From positions 1 through 10,212 of the forward strand of contig SPJO01000181.1 in assembly GCA_006844635.1 (NCBI GenBank): a DNA stretch of 10,212 nt, read 5' to 3'. Source of the DNA: Methylophilaceae bacterium. GTDB lineage: Bacteria; Pseudomonadota; Gammaproteobacteria; Burkholderiales; Methylophilaceae. Both the position numbers and the translations under genes were made by a program. Each line of letters starts with the position of its first letter. The stretch's first letter is position 1. A model generated the notes under the pieces. It did no database searches and was not told the origin of the DNA. It saw only the letters and a program-made list of their open reading frames with translations. Below, piece by piece: positions 1 through 6,560 of the stretch.

Positions 1-882
1 CTCACCAAATTCAAAGTAACGATACAAGGCATAAACAGTACCCACGTTAAAGACTTGAATGCCGACTTCAGTAGAGCGTTTGTCATGCGGCACTTCTTTG
101 CCTAAAACAAGATGGACTAAGCGCCTAGCATCACCACTTGGGTAAAGGGTTGGCACTACTTTTAAAGTAATGTCAGTTCCTTCAATGGCATTTTGTAATG
201 CTGCAATCGCTTCTGTTTTGTTATCTTCTATCCCAATAATCACACCAGTAGCGCCTAGCAAGCGTTTAGCAACTTGAATGCCGTTAATGACTTCCTCACT
301 GCGCTCACGCATCAGCATGTCATCACAAGTAATGTAGGGCTCACACTCTGCGGCATTAATCACAAGAGTATGAATGGCAGACTTGCTGCTCGCGCGTAGT
401 TTAATCTGCGTTGGGAATGTAGCGCCGCCTAGGCCAACAATACCCGATAGGCGAATGCTCCTAATAAGTGTGTCCAAGTCACCTTGGCGCCAGTCTTGCG
501 GCTCCCGAGCAATCCATGTTTCTTTGCCATCTGGCTCAATCGTGATGCAGCGGTCAGGTAAGCCAGAAGGGTGGGGGATTATGGCATCTTCAATGGCGGT
601 AATGGTGCCAGATGTTGGCGCATGAATCGCAGCCGAGACTGAACCTTCCGCTTCCGCGATGAGTTGACCTTTGAGCACGTGGTCACCGACACTCACGGTG
701 ACTTTTGGCATATTACCGATATGCTGTCGGAGCGGTAAGACGAGTTTGTCAGGTAGCGGCAATTGCCCAATAGGTAATTGGGTCGATTGTGCTTTATTCT
801 CAGGTGGGTGAACACCACCATGAAAATTAAAGATGCCTTTTGATTTTTTTAAAAGGCCTGAAATGTTAATGATTGCATTCAT
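1..882 (-). CDS. rsxC: Rnf/Rsx electron transport complex subunit C, N-terminal part (truncated by window edge)
   Basis: The first 294 residues of RsxC/RnfC are present; the C-terminus lies beyond the left edge. The protein is the peripheral, cytoplasmic-side subunit of the membrane Rnf/Rsx complex. In the family it binds NADH and FMN and carries two 4Fe-4S clusters. Visible here are the N-terminal barrel-sandwich region (GDHVLKGQLIAEAEG, about residues 66-80, then HAPTSGTI), the glycine-rich GIVGLGGATFPT motif (147-158), the signature NAAECEPYITCDDML (176-190), and the start of the SLBB region near FNVGT (278-282). The cluster-binding CxxCxxC motifs normally sit further on, so they cannot be checked. 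The ATG overlaps the rsxB stop by one base (TAATG), which implies translational coupling. The reading frame is unbroken. NqrF and NuoF are less likely because of the RnfC-specific signatures and the RsxA and RsxB neighbours. Confidence 0.95.
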   Translation of the reverse strand, partial: MNAIINISGLLKKSKGIFNFHGGVHPPENKAQSTQLPIGQLPLPDKLVLPLRQHIGNMPKVTVSVGDHVLKGQLIAEAEGSVSAAIHAPTSGTITAIEDAIIPHPSGLPDRCITIEPDGKETWIAREPQDWRQGDLDTLIRSIRLSGIVGLGGATFPTQIKLRASSKSAIHTLVINAAECEPYITCDDMLMRERSEEVINGIQVAKRLLGATGVIIGIEDNKTEAIAALQNAIEGTDITLKVVPTLYPSGDARRLVHLVLGKEVPHDKRSTEVGIQVFNVGTVYALYRYFEFGE

Positions 883-1439
883 TAAAGTTTCACTACCGGT
901 TTAATCGGAATGGTTGGGTATTTCCATTTCCAATTTTCTGGTGTTTCCTCAATAGGCTCCATCGTAATACAGTCGACAGGGCAAGGTGGCAAGCATAGTT
1001 CGCAGCCCGTACATTCGCTAGCGACAATTGTATGCATATGTTTTGCTGCACCTAAAATTGCATCGACAGGGCAGGCTTGAATACATAAGGTACAACCAAT
1101 GCATGTGTCTTCGTCAATAAAAGCAACAGCGGGTGGCTTGGTCTCGCCGTGCTCTTCATTTAGGGGCTTGTACTCTACGCCCATTAAATCAGCTAAAGCG
1201 TGCACCCCTTCATCGCCACCAGGAGGACACTGATTAATATCAGCTTCACCATTGGCAATCGCTGTTGCGTAGGGTTTGCAGCCTGGATAGCCGCACTGAC
1301 CACATTGCGTTTGCGGTAGGATGGCATCAATGCGCGCAATCAGCGGGTCGCCCTCAACCTTGAATTTGAGCGCAGCGTAGCCAAGTACTGCACCCAGTAC
1401 GATGGCTAATCCAAGCATGATGTATAAAGCGGTTAACAT
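882..1439 (-). CDS. rsxB: Rnf/Rsx electron transport complex subunit B (polyferredoxin)
   Basis: A 185-residue iron-sulfur subunit, close to the usual RsxB length (192 in E. coli). It passes electrons between ferredoxin and the rest of the complex. One N-terminal membrane helix (about residues 3-24) anchors it. Next comes the RnfB-type 4Fe-4S domain with CGQCGYPGC and a fourth cysteine in NQCPPGG (C46, C49, C54, C71). Two bacterial-ferredoxin motifs follow, CIGCTLCIQACP (C113, C116, C119, C123) and CTGCELCLPPCP (C143, C146, C149, C153). All twelve cysteines for three 4Fe-4S clusters are present. The gene starts 27 bases after rsxA and overlaps rsxC by one base. No strong Shine-Dalgarno sequence precedes the ATG, so its translation may depend on rsxA. 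The short C-terminal tail is rich in Lys, Pro and Trp. Confidence 0.97.
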   Translation of the reverse strand: MLTALYIMLGLAIVLGAVLGYAALKFKVEGDPLIARIDAILPQTQCGQCGYPGCKPYATAIANGEADINQCPPGGDEGVHALADLMGVEYKPLNEEHGETKPPAVAFIDEDTCIGCTLCIQACPVDAILGAAKHMHTIVASECTGCELCLPPCPVDCITMEPIEETPENWKWKYPTIPIKPVVKL

Positions 1440-1466
1440 GATTTCAGTTGGTGTGTCTTTTCGTTG

Positions 1467-2054
1467 TTAATATTTATCAAGACCACTAAAGCCTAAAAAC
1501 GCTAAGCTCATCAGCGCGGCTGTGACCATCGCGATGGCGGAGCCTTGAAATGGTGTTGGTACATCAGCAGCTTCTAACCGTTCGCGGAGTGAAGCAAACA
1601 TAATTAATACCATCGAGAAACCTAATGCACCACCTAGGCCAAAGAAGGCAGCTTCAATAAAGTTAACACTGGTTTGCGCGTTTAATAGTGGCACGCCCAA
1701 TACCGCGCAGTTACTGGTAATCAAAGGCAAAAAGATGCCTAACATTTGATACAGTACGGGGAAGCTTTTTTCCATGACCATTTGCGTTAATTGCACCACG
1801 CTTGCAATCACCACAATAAAGGACAGGGTGCGTAAATATTCGAGCTGAAATGGCTCTAATAGGTAATGGTTGATGGTCCAACTGGTCATAGAGCCAACCG
1901 TTAGCACAAATGCCGTGGCTGCAGCCATGCCAATTGAAGCTTCTAGCTTTTTAGAGACGCCCATGAATGGGCATAGCCCAAGAATTTTAACTAGCACAAT
2001 GTTATTGACTAATACAGTGCCAATTAAAATCATGAAATAGTGTTTAGGATCCAT
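1467..2054 (-). CDS. rsxA: Rnf/Rsx electron transport complex subunit A (membrane)
   Basis: A 195-residue integral inner-membrane protein with about six hydrophobic segments, very close to E. coli RsxA (193 residues) in length and motifs. It pairs with RsxE in the membrane core of the complex. Structural work on Rnf places an iron-sulfur centre between RnfA and RnfE, held by conserved cysteines. The matching cysteines here are C28 in ILGLCPFMGVSKKLE and C116 in PLITSNCAVLG. RERLEAADVPTPFQG (about 157-171) and the end LMSLAFLGFSGL are also typical. I chose the ATG at 2054 because it gives the family length. A TTG at 2066 would add four residues (MNKF) and has no better ribosome binding site. 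It is the first gene of a leftward operon (rsxA-rsxB-rsxC), and RsxD, RsxG and RsxE are expected beyond the left edge. Confidence 0.96.
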   Translation of the reverse strand: MDPKHYFMILIGTVLVNNIVLVKILGLCPFMGVSKKLEASIGMAAATAFVLTVGSMTSWTINHYLLEPFQLEYLRTLSFIVVIASVVQLTQMVMEKSFPVLYQMLGIFLPLITSNCAVLGVPLLNAQTSVNFIEAAFFGLGGALGFSMVLIMFASLRERLEAADVPTPFQGSAIAMVTAALMSLAFLGFSGLDKY

Positions 2055-2080
2055 AAACTTATTCAATCATCAATTGTGAG

Positions 2081-2086
2081 ATTATA
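2081..2086 (-). promoter_or_regulatory. Predicted -10 element of the rsx operon promoter
   Basis: On the minus strand a perfect TATAAT lies 27 bases upstream of the chosen rsxA ATG. Transcription would start near 2074, giving a leader of about 20 bases. At a 17-base spacing the -35 position (2104-2109) reads TGCTAA, a poor match to TTGACA, so an activator may be needed or the call may be wrong. It is based on consensus and position only. Confidence 0.45.
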
Positions 2087-2170
2087 ACGTGTTTCAGTTT
2101 GGCTTAGCATGAGAATCTATCAACCAAAGCGTGAGGTCTTGCGTTATATCAAGAGGCGCAGAATATACCC

Positions 2171-2185
2171 AATATATTATATATT
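2171..2185. repeat. AT-only inverted repeat in the rsxA-dapA divergent spacer
   Basis: Two perfect 7-base arms, AATATAT and ATATATT, flank one central T. They lie within a strongly AT-rich tract (about 2161-2225) between the divergent rsxA and dapA genes. The dyad is about 100 bases upstream of the likely rsxA transcription start and about 135 bases before the dapA ATG. It could be a regulator site, a nucleoid-protein binding tract or simply low-complexity sequence. Confidence 0.35.
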
Positions 2186-2238
2186 CACAAAGAATATGTA
2201 ATTATATTTACTGATGTTTTAGTTATATGGAAACTATT

Positions 2239-2267
2239 TTGGTTAGTTTATCGTCCCTTTTCATAAC
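2239..2267 (+). promoter_or_regulatory. Weak candidate promoter for dapA-bamC-MBL operon
   Basis: TTGGTT (2239-2244), a 17-base spacer and CATAAC (2262-2267) approximate a sigma-70 promoter and would give a leader of about 48 bases. TAAAAT at 2286-2291 is an alternative -10 but has no recognisable -35. The operon needs a promoter in this spacer, but the exact site is uncertain. Confidence 0.25.
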
Positions 2268-2321
2268 TTTAAGAGTAGTTTCAGTTAAAATGGGCGTTGT
2301 TAAAAATGAGTAGGCTAAGAT

Positions 2322-3197
2322 ATGTTGCAAGGTAGTATGGTGGCAATTGCCACGCCAATGTTTGATGACGGCAGTTTGGATTTGGATGCGCTTCGTAAGC
2401 TCATCGATTTTCATGTGGATGCAGGCTCTGATGGCATCGTGATTGTTGGGACATCAGGTGAGTCACCGACGGTGACATTTGATGAGCATTACCAACTCAT
2501 CAAAACCGCTGTTGACCATGTGAATGGCCGCGTGCCTGTGGTCGCGGGCACTGGTGCAAACTCAACACGCGAAGCGATTGAGCTGACAGAGCAAGCGAAG
2601 AAATTTGGTGCGGATGCTTGCCTCTTGGTGACGCCGTACTACAACAAGCCAACGCAAACAGGTTTGTATGAACACTTTGCAGCAGTGGCGAAGGCCGTTG
2701 ATATCCCACAAATTTTATATAATGTCCCAGGACGCACAGGTTGTGATTTATCTAACGACACAGCATTACGTCTTGCTGAGATTGATAATATCGTTGGCAT
2801 CAAGGATGCGACAGGCAGTGTTGAACGCGGTACAGACTTAATCATCCGTGCGCCGGAAGGATTCGGTATTTATAGCGGTGATGATGCGACAGGTTTGGCC
2901 TTAATGCTATTAGGTGGCCATGGCGTGATTTCAGTGACTGCAAACGTGGTGCCGAAGTTAATGCATGAGATGTGTGTCGCGGCGCGCAGTGGACAAGTGG
3001 CAGAAGCATGTCGCATTAATGCTAAATTATTTGGTTTGCATCAACAGCTGTTTGTTGAGCCAAACCCAGTCCCAGTGAAATGGGTGCTAAGAGAAATGGG
3101 TTTAATACAGTCAGGTATACGTTTGCCATTAGTTGCTTGTTCTGAGCAGCATCATAATGGCTTGCGTGCAGCAATGAAAGCAGCAGGGGTTAATTAA
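2322..3197 (+). CDS. dapA: 4-hydroxy-tetrahydrodipicolinate synthase
   Basis: A 291-residue cytoplasmic TIM-barrel enzyme that condenses pyruvate with aspartate semialdehyde, the first committed step to diaminopimelate (peptidoglycan) and lysine. The Schiff-base lysine is K161 in GIKDATG. Y133 and R138 lie in YNVPGRTG, and Y107 in TPYYNKPTQTGLY. The nucleotide-like loop GTSGES holds T44 and S45; the E. coli enzyme has threonine at 45, and serine keeps the hydroxyl of the proton relay. Length equals the family norm (about 292). The ATG at 2322 is preceded by a GAGTAGG-like ribosome binding site. An ATG at 2306 is out of frame. bamC follows after only 2 bases, the same order as dapA-nlpB (bamC, formerly dapX) in E. 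coli, so the two are co-transcribed. Confidence 0.98.
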   Translation: MLQGSMVAIATPMFDDGSLDLDALRKLIDFHVDAGSDGIVIVGTSGESPTVTFDEHYQLIKTAVDHVNGRVPVVAGTGANSTREAIELTEQAKKFGADACLLVTPYYNKPTQTGLYEHFAAVAKAVDIPQILYNVPGRTGCDLSNDTALRLAEIDNIVGIKDATGSVERGTDLIIRAPEGFGIYSGDDATGLALMLLGGHGVISVTANVVPKLMHEMCVAARSGQVAEACRINAKLFGLHQQLFVEPNPVPVKWVLREMGLIQSGIRLPLVACSEQHHNGLRAAMKAAGVN

Positions 3198-3199
3198 GA

Positions 3200-4477
3200 A
3201 TGATGAGTGTGATGAAGAGAAATTTTTGTGTAAAAGCGGTCGGTATTGTGCTGGCCTCGGTGGTGTTGAGTGCGTGTGGATTTAAAATCCCATTTATTGA
3301 TACCTCGTCTGATTATCAAAAAGGGACAGGCAGCTCCAAACCATTGGAAGTGCCGCCTGATTTAACAGCTGTTAATTCTAGTGATGCTTATAATGTGCCA
3401 GGTAGCACAAGCTATTCTGCTTATAGTCAGTCGCAAGAAGATCAAGAGCCAGGTGTAGAGCAAGTATTGCGTACACCTGATGGCGTACGTATGGAAAAAG
3501 CGGGTTCGCAGCGCTGGTTAGTGGTGGATGCCCCAGCTGAAAAGGTATGGCCTGTTGTTCGCGAATTTTGGTTAGAGCAAGGTTTTGCCGTACGCGTAGA
3601 AGATGCTGATGTTGGCGTGATGGAAACTGAATGGGTTCGCACGGATGATATTGAGGTCAAGGAAGATAAGCGCAAATGGGGTGATCGCTTTGATAGCTGG
3701 ATGGATAAGTTGTCAGGTCTTGCAGACAAGCGAAAATTCCGTACGCGTTTAGAGCGTGGCGAAGTCGAAAGCACTACAGAAGTCTATATGACGCACCGTG
3801 CTGTAAGGGGGGCGCCCGATGATGGTAAAAATAAAGTACAAACGCAATTAGGGGAGATTGATACAGGTTACCGTGCTGACGCAGAGACGAATGACAAATC
3901 AATTTTGATTGATCAATATGAACGCGATTTAGACGCGGAGCTTATGCGTCGGTTGATGGTTAAGTTAGGCGTTTCTCAAGCGCAAGCTAATCAAATTGCT
4001 AAAAACCCAGTTCGCGAGCAGCGGGCTGAAGTGGTGAAAGAGTCAGACCAAAGTGTCACGCTCACATTGAAAGATGGTTATGCACGCGGTTGGCGACGTG
4101 TTGGTTTGGCATTAGATCGCGTTGGTTTCGTGGTGGAAGATAAAGACCGCTCCAATGGTTTATTCTATGTGCGCTATGCAGATGTGGATATTGACGATAC
4201 GCCACAAAAGAAAAAAGGCTTGTTGGATATTTTAGGTTTTGGTGATGAAGAAGAGATTGAAAACAAATCCGAGCCAAAAGATGAAACAACGGTGATTGAT
4301 AAGCTTAAGTTTTGGAAGGGCAAAGATGAATTAAATGACCCTTCTAAGAAGTATAGAATTAAAGTTTCAGAAGCTGATGAGGGTACGAAAGTCAATATCG
4401 TTGATGAAGAGGGTAATCCAAACCCAACGACAACAGCCAATAAGATTATTTCTTTATTGTATGATCAGTTGAAGTAA
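3200..4477 (+). CDS. bamC: Outer membrane protein assembly factor BamC (lipoprotein)
   Basis: A 425-residue lipoprotein of the NlpB/DapX family, a non-essential partner of the BAM complex that binds BamD and helps insert beta-barrel proteins into the outer membrane. The signal peptide ends in lipobox LSAC, with the lipidated cysteine at residue 26. Then comes an extended segment ending in the conserved LEVPPDLT (49-56), which corresponds to the BamD-binding lasso. Two helix-grip domains follow, at about 88-260 and 280-425. It is longer than E. coli BamC (344). Part of the excess is a highly charged insertion in the second domain (about 333-382). ATG at 3200, 3203 or 3212 would all work; 3200 follows an AGGGG at about 10 bases. 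It lies between dapA (2-base gap) and the MBL gene (6-base gap). The family call rests on lipobox, lasso motif, two-domain layout and synteny. Confidence 0.93.
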   Translation: MMSVMKRNFCVKAVGIVLASVVLSACGFKIPFIDTSSDYQKGTGSSKPLEVPPDLTAVNSSDAYNVPGSTSYSAYSQSQEDQEPGVEQVLRTPDGVRMEKAGSQRWLVVDAPAEKVWPVVREFWLEQGFAVRVEDADVGVMETEWVRTDDIEVKEDKRKWGDRFDSWMDKLSGLADKRKFRTRLERGEVESTTEVYMTHRAVRGAPDDGKNKVQTQLGEIDTGYRADAETNDKSILIDQYERDLDAELMRRLMVKLGVSQAQANQIAKNPVREQRAEVVKESDQSVTLTLKDGYARGWRRVGLALDRVGFVVEDKDRSNGLFYVRYADVDIDDTPQKKKGLLDILGFGDEEEIENKSEPKDETTVIDKLKFWKGKDELNDPSKKYRIKVSEADEGTKVNIVDEEGNPNPTTTANKIISLLYDQLK

Positions 4478-4483
4478 GCCATT

Positions 4484-5254
4484 ATGCGCTTTGCTTCTTT
4501 GGGGAGTGGTAGTGCGGGCAACTGTTTAGTGGTTGAGCAGGCTTCAACACGCTTGCTCTTGGATTGTGGCTTTAGCGTGAAAGAAACGATAGCGCGCTTG
4601 GCTAATTTATCGCTAGCACCTGAACAGCTTTCTGGCATTCTGGTGACACATGAGCATGATGACCATGCAAAAGGCGCGTTTAAACTGGCAGAGCGGTTTG
4701 ATATTCCGGTTTGGTTGTCGCATGGTACACGTGTGATGACGACGCGTTATTTACCAAAAGTTTCTATCCCGAAAATCCATACCATTGATAGCCATACGCC
4801 GTTTGCTATTCAAGATATCCAAGTAACGCCATACCCAGTGCCTCATGACGCGCGTGAACCAACGCAGTTCACGTTTACAGATGGGAAAAGTAAGCTTGGC
4901 GTATTGACCGATGTTGGTGGTTCGACACCGCATATTGAACAAACCTTAAGCGAGTGTGACGCCCTAGTGCTTGAGTGTAACCATGACTTATCTATGCTTG
5001 AGCAAGGGCCTTATAGTTATGCGTTGAAGCAGCGCGTCGGCGGGCATTTAGGCCATCTTGATAATGATAGTGCAGCTAGATTGCTGGGGCGCTTGGATAA
5101 TCGCAAACTTAAACATTTGGTAGCGGCCCACTTGAGCGCGAAAAACAATACACAAGACCTGGCGAAGCGAGCGCTCAGTCAGGTGTTGAACTGTGCTGAT
5201 GACTGGGTAGGTGTTGCAACACAAACAAGTGGATTTGCTTGGCGAGATTGTTAA
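4484..5254 (+). CDS. MBL-fold metallo-hydrolase, YycJ/WalJ-like (COG1235)
   Basis: A 256-residue cytoplasmic protein of the metallo-beta-lactamase fold. The N-terminus SLGSGSAGNC is typical of the YycJ/PhnP-like group. The metal-binding motif is THEHDDH (H56, H58, D60, H61), with further ligands H121 (VPHDA), D143 (LTDVGG) and H216 (AAHLS). All seven expected ligands are present, so a dinuclear metal hydrolase is predicted. A conserved LECNHD (163-168) and GGHLGHLDN (186-194) complete the family pattern. Some relatives act on DNA ends or phosphodiesters, but the substrate here cannot be read from the sequence. It starts 6 bases after bamC, so it belongs to the dapA-bamC operon, and it ends 8 bases before the terminator stem. 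There is no signal peptide. Confidence 0.93.
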   Translation: MRFASLGSGSAGNCLVVEQASTRLLLDCGFSVKETIARLANLSLAPEQLSGILVTHEHDDHAKGAFKLAERFDIPVWLSHGTRVMTTRYLPKVSIPKIHTIDSHTPFAIQDIQVTPYPVPHDAREPTQFTFTDGKSKLGVLTDVGGSTPHIEQTLSECDALVLECNHDLSMLEQGPYSYALKQRVGGHLGHLDNDSAARLLGRLDNRKLKHLVAAHLSAKNNTQDLAKRALSQVLNCADDWVGVATQTSGFAWRDC

Positions 5255-5262
5255 TGCATTAT

Positions 5263-5288
5263 AAAAAAGCCGGCTAGTCGGCTTTTTT
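5263..5288. terminator. Bidirectional Rho-independent terminator
   Basis: A 10-base perfect stem (AAAAAAGCCG at 5263-5272, CGGCTTTTTT at 5279-5288) encloses GCTAGT; in the plus-strand RNA a G-U pair can extend it. The A-run and T-run on opposite sides make it work in both directions. It lies between the converging MBL gene (stop 5252-5254) and the small lipoprotein gene, whose stop codon starts 1 base from the stem. Confidence 0.93.
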
Positions 5289-5289
5289 A

Positions 5290-5595
5290 TTACTCGGTAG
5301 ATGCAGCATCAATGGCAGTTTGTGCGTCTTGAATAGCGGCTTCGGCTTCATCTAAGGCTGTATTTGCATCATCAGATATGGCTTCTGTGACTTCCTCAGC
5401 AGCTGTAATGGGAGTGCTGATTTCGGTTTCGACCTCTTCTGTCATTCCTTCAGCTGCAGACTTAATGTCTTTTGTCATTTCTTCTTGGGCGGCTTCCATT
5501 GATTCTGGGGTTGATGGATCATCCAGAGATGACTGCTCACTACAAGCAGCAACAAACATTGCGCAAAAAGCAAAAAGCAAGGTGTAACGTTTCAT
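5290..5595 (-). CDS. Small acidic, alanine-rich predicted lipoprotein
   Basis: A 101-residue protein with a classic lipoprotein signal: MKR, a hydrophobic stretch, then lipobox VAAC with the lipidated cysteine at residue 18. Serine follows the cysteine rather than aspartate, so outer-membrane sorting is likely. The mature part (about 84 residues) is very rich in Glu, Asp, Ala and Thr, has almost no aromatic residues, and should form helical or coiled-coil segments (for example AIQDAQTAIDAAS near the end). I recognise no named domain. Low-complexity helical lipoproteins of this kind vary widely, and no function can be assigned. A good ribosome binding site (AAAGGA) lies 8 bases before the ATG, which supports a real gene. 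It is 161 bases downstream of the secretin-like gene on the same strand, so it could have its own promoter or be the last gene of that operon. Confidence 0.82.
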   Translation of the reverse strand: MKRYTLLFAFCAMFVAACSEQSSLDDPSTPESMEAAQEEMTKDIKSAAEGMTEEVETEISTPITAAEEVTEAISDDANTALDEAEAAIQDAQTAIDAASTE

Positions 5596-5691
5596 TGTTA
5601 TAGTCCTTTGTGTATTTATTAGGTTTATCTATGCTTAGTGCTTTGCTTTTTTTCGAGGCGACATTGTTTTTGTTAGAACTAGCTGGTTAGG

Positions 5692-5700
5692 ATTCTAGCA
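5692..5700 (-). promoter_or_regulatory. Candidate extended -10 promoter for the small lipoprotein gene
   Basis: The minus strand reads TGCTAGAAT, a TGn-extended -10 with 5 of 6 matches to TATAAT, about 97 bases before the lipoprotein ATG. The -35 region is poor (ATACAA at 17-base spacing), as is common for extended -10 promoters. Phased A-tracts (5731-5760) lie upstream of it. Consensus-based only. Confidence 0.25.
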
Positions 5701-5730
5701 GAGGAAATGCTAATTTGTATGTCAGTATTG

Positions 5731-5760
5731 GTAATTTTTTGTATTTTTTTGTAAATTTAA
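5731..5760. repeat. Three 10-base-phased T-tract units (possible curved DNA)
   Basis: Three consecutive decamers each begin with GTA and continue as T-rich or A/T-rich sequence (units at 5731, 5741 and 5751). Homopolymer tracts repeating once per helical turn favour DNA bending. The last unit includes the stop codon of the secretin-like gene. On the minus strand these are A-tracts roughly 40-60 bases upstream of the candidate lipoprotein -10, where an UP element or bend would act. Confidence 0.4.
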
Positions 5761-6560
5761 TCTACTTTAATCATTAAGTTAGCATTGCTACTTGAAGCTG
5801 ATTGTTTATAACCAAGAATTTTACGACTAACATCATCGTGTTGCTGCATGGTATTACCTAAATCAACCCACTCACCAAGTGAAACGCGGACAACGGTGGA
5901 AAGTGTTTCAAAGTCGATAAATCCATGACTGTTTAGCCTAGCAATACGTGGGGTGATTTCCAGCTCGACTTGATTACCAATGGTACGAGGACGAACAGCA
6001 AAGCCAGTCGTGACTTCATGCCAGTCTGTGGTTCGATCAATATGGATATAGCGCTGGGTAATCGTCACCCACTCCTGTGTAAAAGGCACAATTTGTCCAA
6101 CACGAATAAAGGCTTGTTGCCCATCTAATACATTTAAAAATTGGCTACTATTGTGTTGTGTGCTTGTCGTACGGTTTTCAATGCCAATATCAGCTGTATT
6201 GGGTTTAGCGCGTCGGCTGTTGCCGACAGTCACTTTTCCAACTTTTACTTTACCTTGTGCTTCTACTCGTTCTTGATGGTGTTGGCCTTGATTGCTGGTA
6301 TTAACGGTGATTTTACGGTTTACTTTGGCCACATCTAAGGTTTCAACAATGGCCTCAATATTACGCATCCGTTCAGGACTGGCCCTTAAAATTAACTGAT
6401 TATTAGTGCCTGTGGCAGTGCCATCTGGGCCGACCATCGGTGTAATGGTTGGCAATAAGTCGCTCGCAAAGCTGTGTTGCAATGTAATAATTTTGAATTC
6501 TGTGGCTGCTTGCAAGCATACGCTCGTGGTCAATAGCCACACGATCAATAATTTCTGCAT
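5757..6560 (-). CDS. Small exported secretin-like protein (NolW/secretin fragment)
   Basis: A 267-residue protein with a Sec signal peptide (cleavage near residue 18-19, LQA-A). Residues about 22-77 look like a secretin N1/NolW-type domain (ITLQHSFASDLLPTITPMV ... NNQLILRASPERMRNIE). A polar, poorly conserved-looking linker follows (about 85-135). Residues about 138-266 match the pattern of a secretin core: FLNVLDGQQAFIRVGQIVPF (141-160), a strand ending VELEITPRIARLN (198-210), then a WVDLG turn and a final beta strand. Secretins form outer-membrane channels of type II/III secretion and pili, but they are usually over 400 residues with several N-domains, and no secretion or pilus genes are nearby. 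It may be a periplasmic protein or a reduced secretin; channel function is not shown. The ATG directly follows the upstream stop (TAAATG), with AGGA about 6 bases before it. Confidence 0.8.
   Translation of the reverse strand: MQKLLIVWLLTTSVCLQAATEFKIITLQHSFASDLLPTITPMVGPDGTATGTNNQLILRASPERMRNIEAIVETLDVAKVNRKITVNTSNQGQHHQERVEAQGKVKVGKVTVGNSRRAKPNTADIGIENRTTSTQHNSSQFLNVLDGQQAFIRVGQIVPFTQEWVTITQRYIHIDRTTDWHEVTTGFAVRPRTIGNQVELEITPRIARLNSHGFIDFETLSTVVRVSLGEWVDLGNTMQQHDDVSRKILGYKQSASSSNANLMIKVD

Noticed and set aside
374..625. Plus-strand 83-codon frame antisense to rsxC
   Set aside because: It lies wholly inside the well-supported rsxC frame and shows no domain or ribosome binding site.
2055..2066. 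TTG start four codons upstream for rsxA
   Set aside because: The ATG at 2054 gives the family length, and the TTG has no better ribosome binding site.
2223..2414. Minus-strand 63-codon frame over the dapA promoter and start
   Set aside because: It overlaps the dapA 5' end, has no recognisable features and is likely a chance frame in AT-rich DNA.
3442..3774. Minus-strand 110-codon frame inside bamC
   Set aside because: It is antisense to a clear lipoprotein gene, and its Ser/Arg-rich, low-complexity product is typical of a shadow frame.
5675..5697. Imperfect dyad (AACTAGCTGGTT and TAGAA/TTCTA arms) as a terminator for the secretin-like gene
   Set aside because: The arms overlap so they cannot pair together, and no T-run follows on the minus strand.
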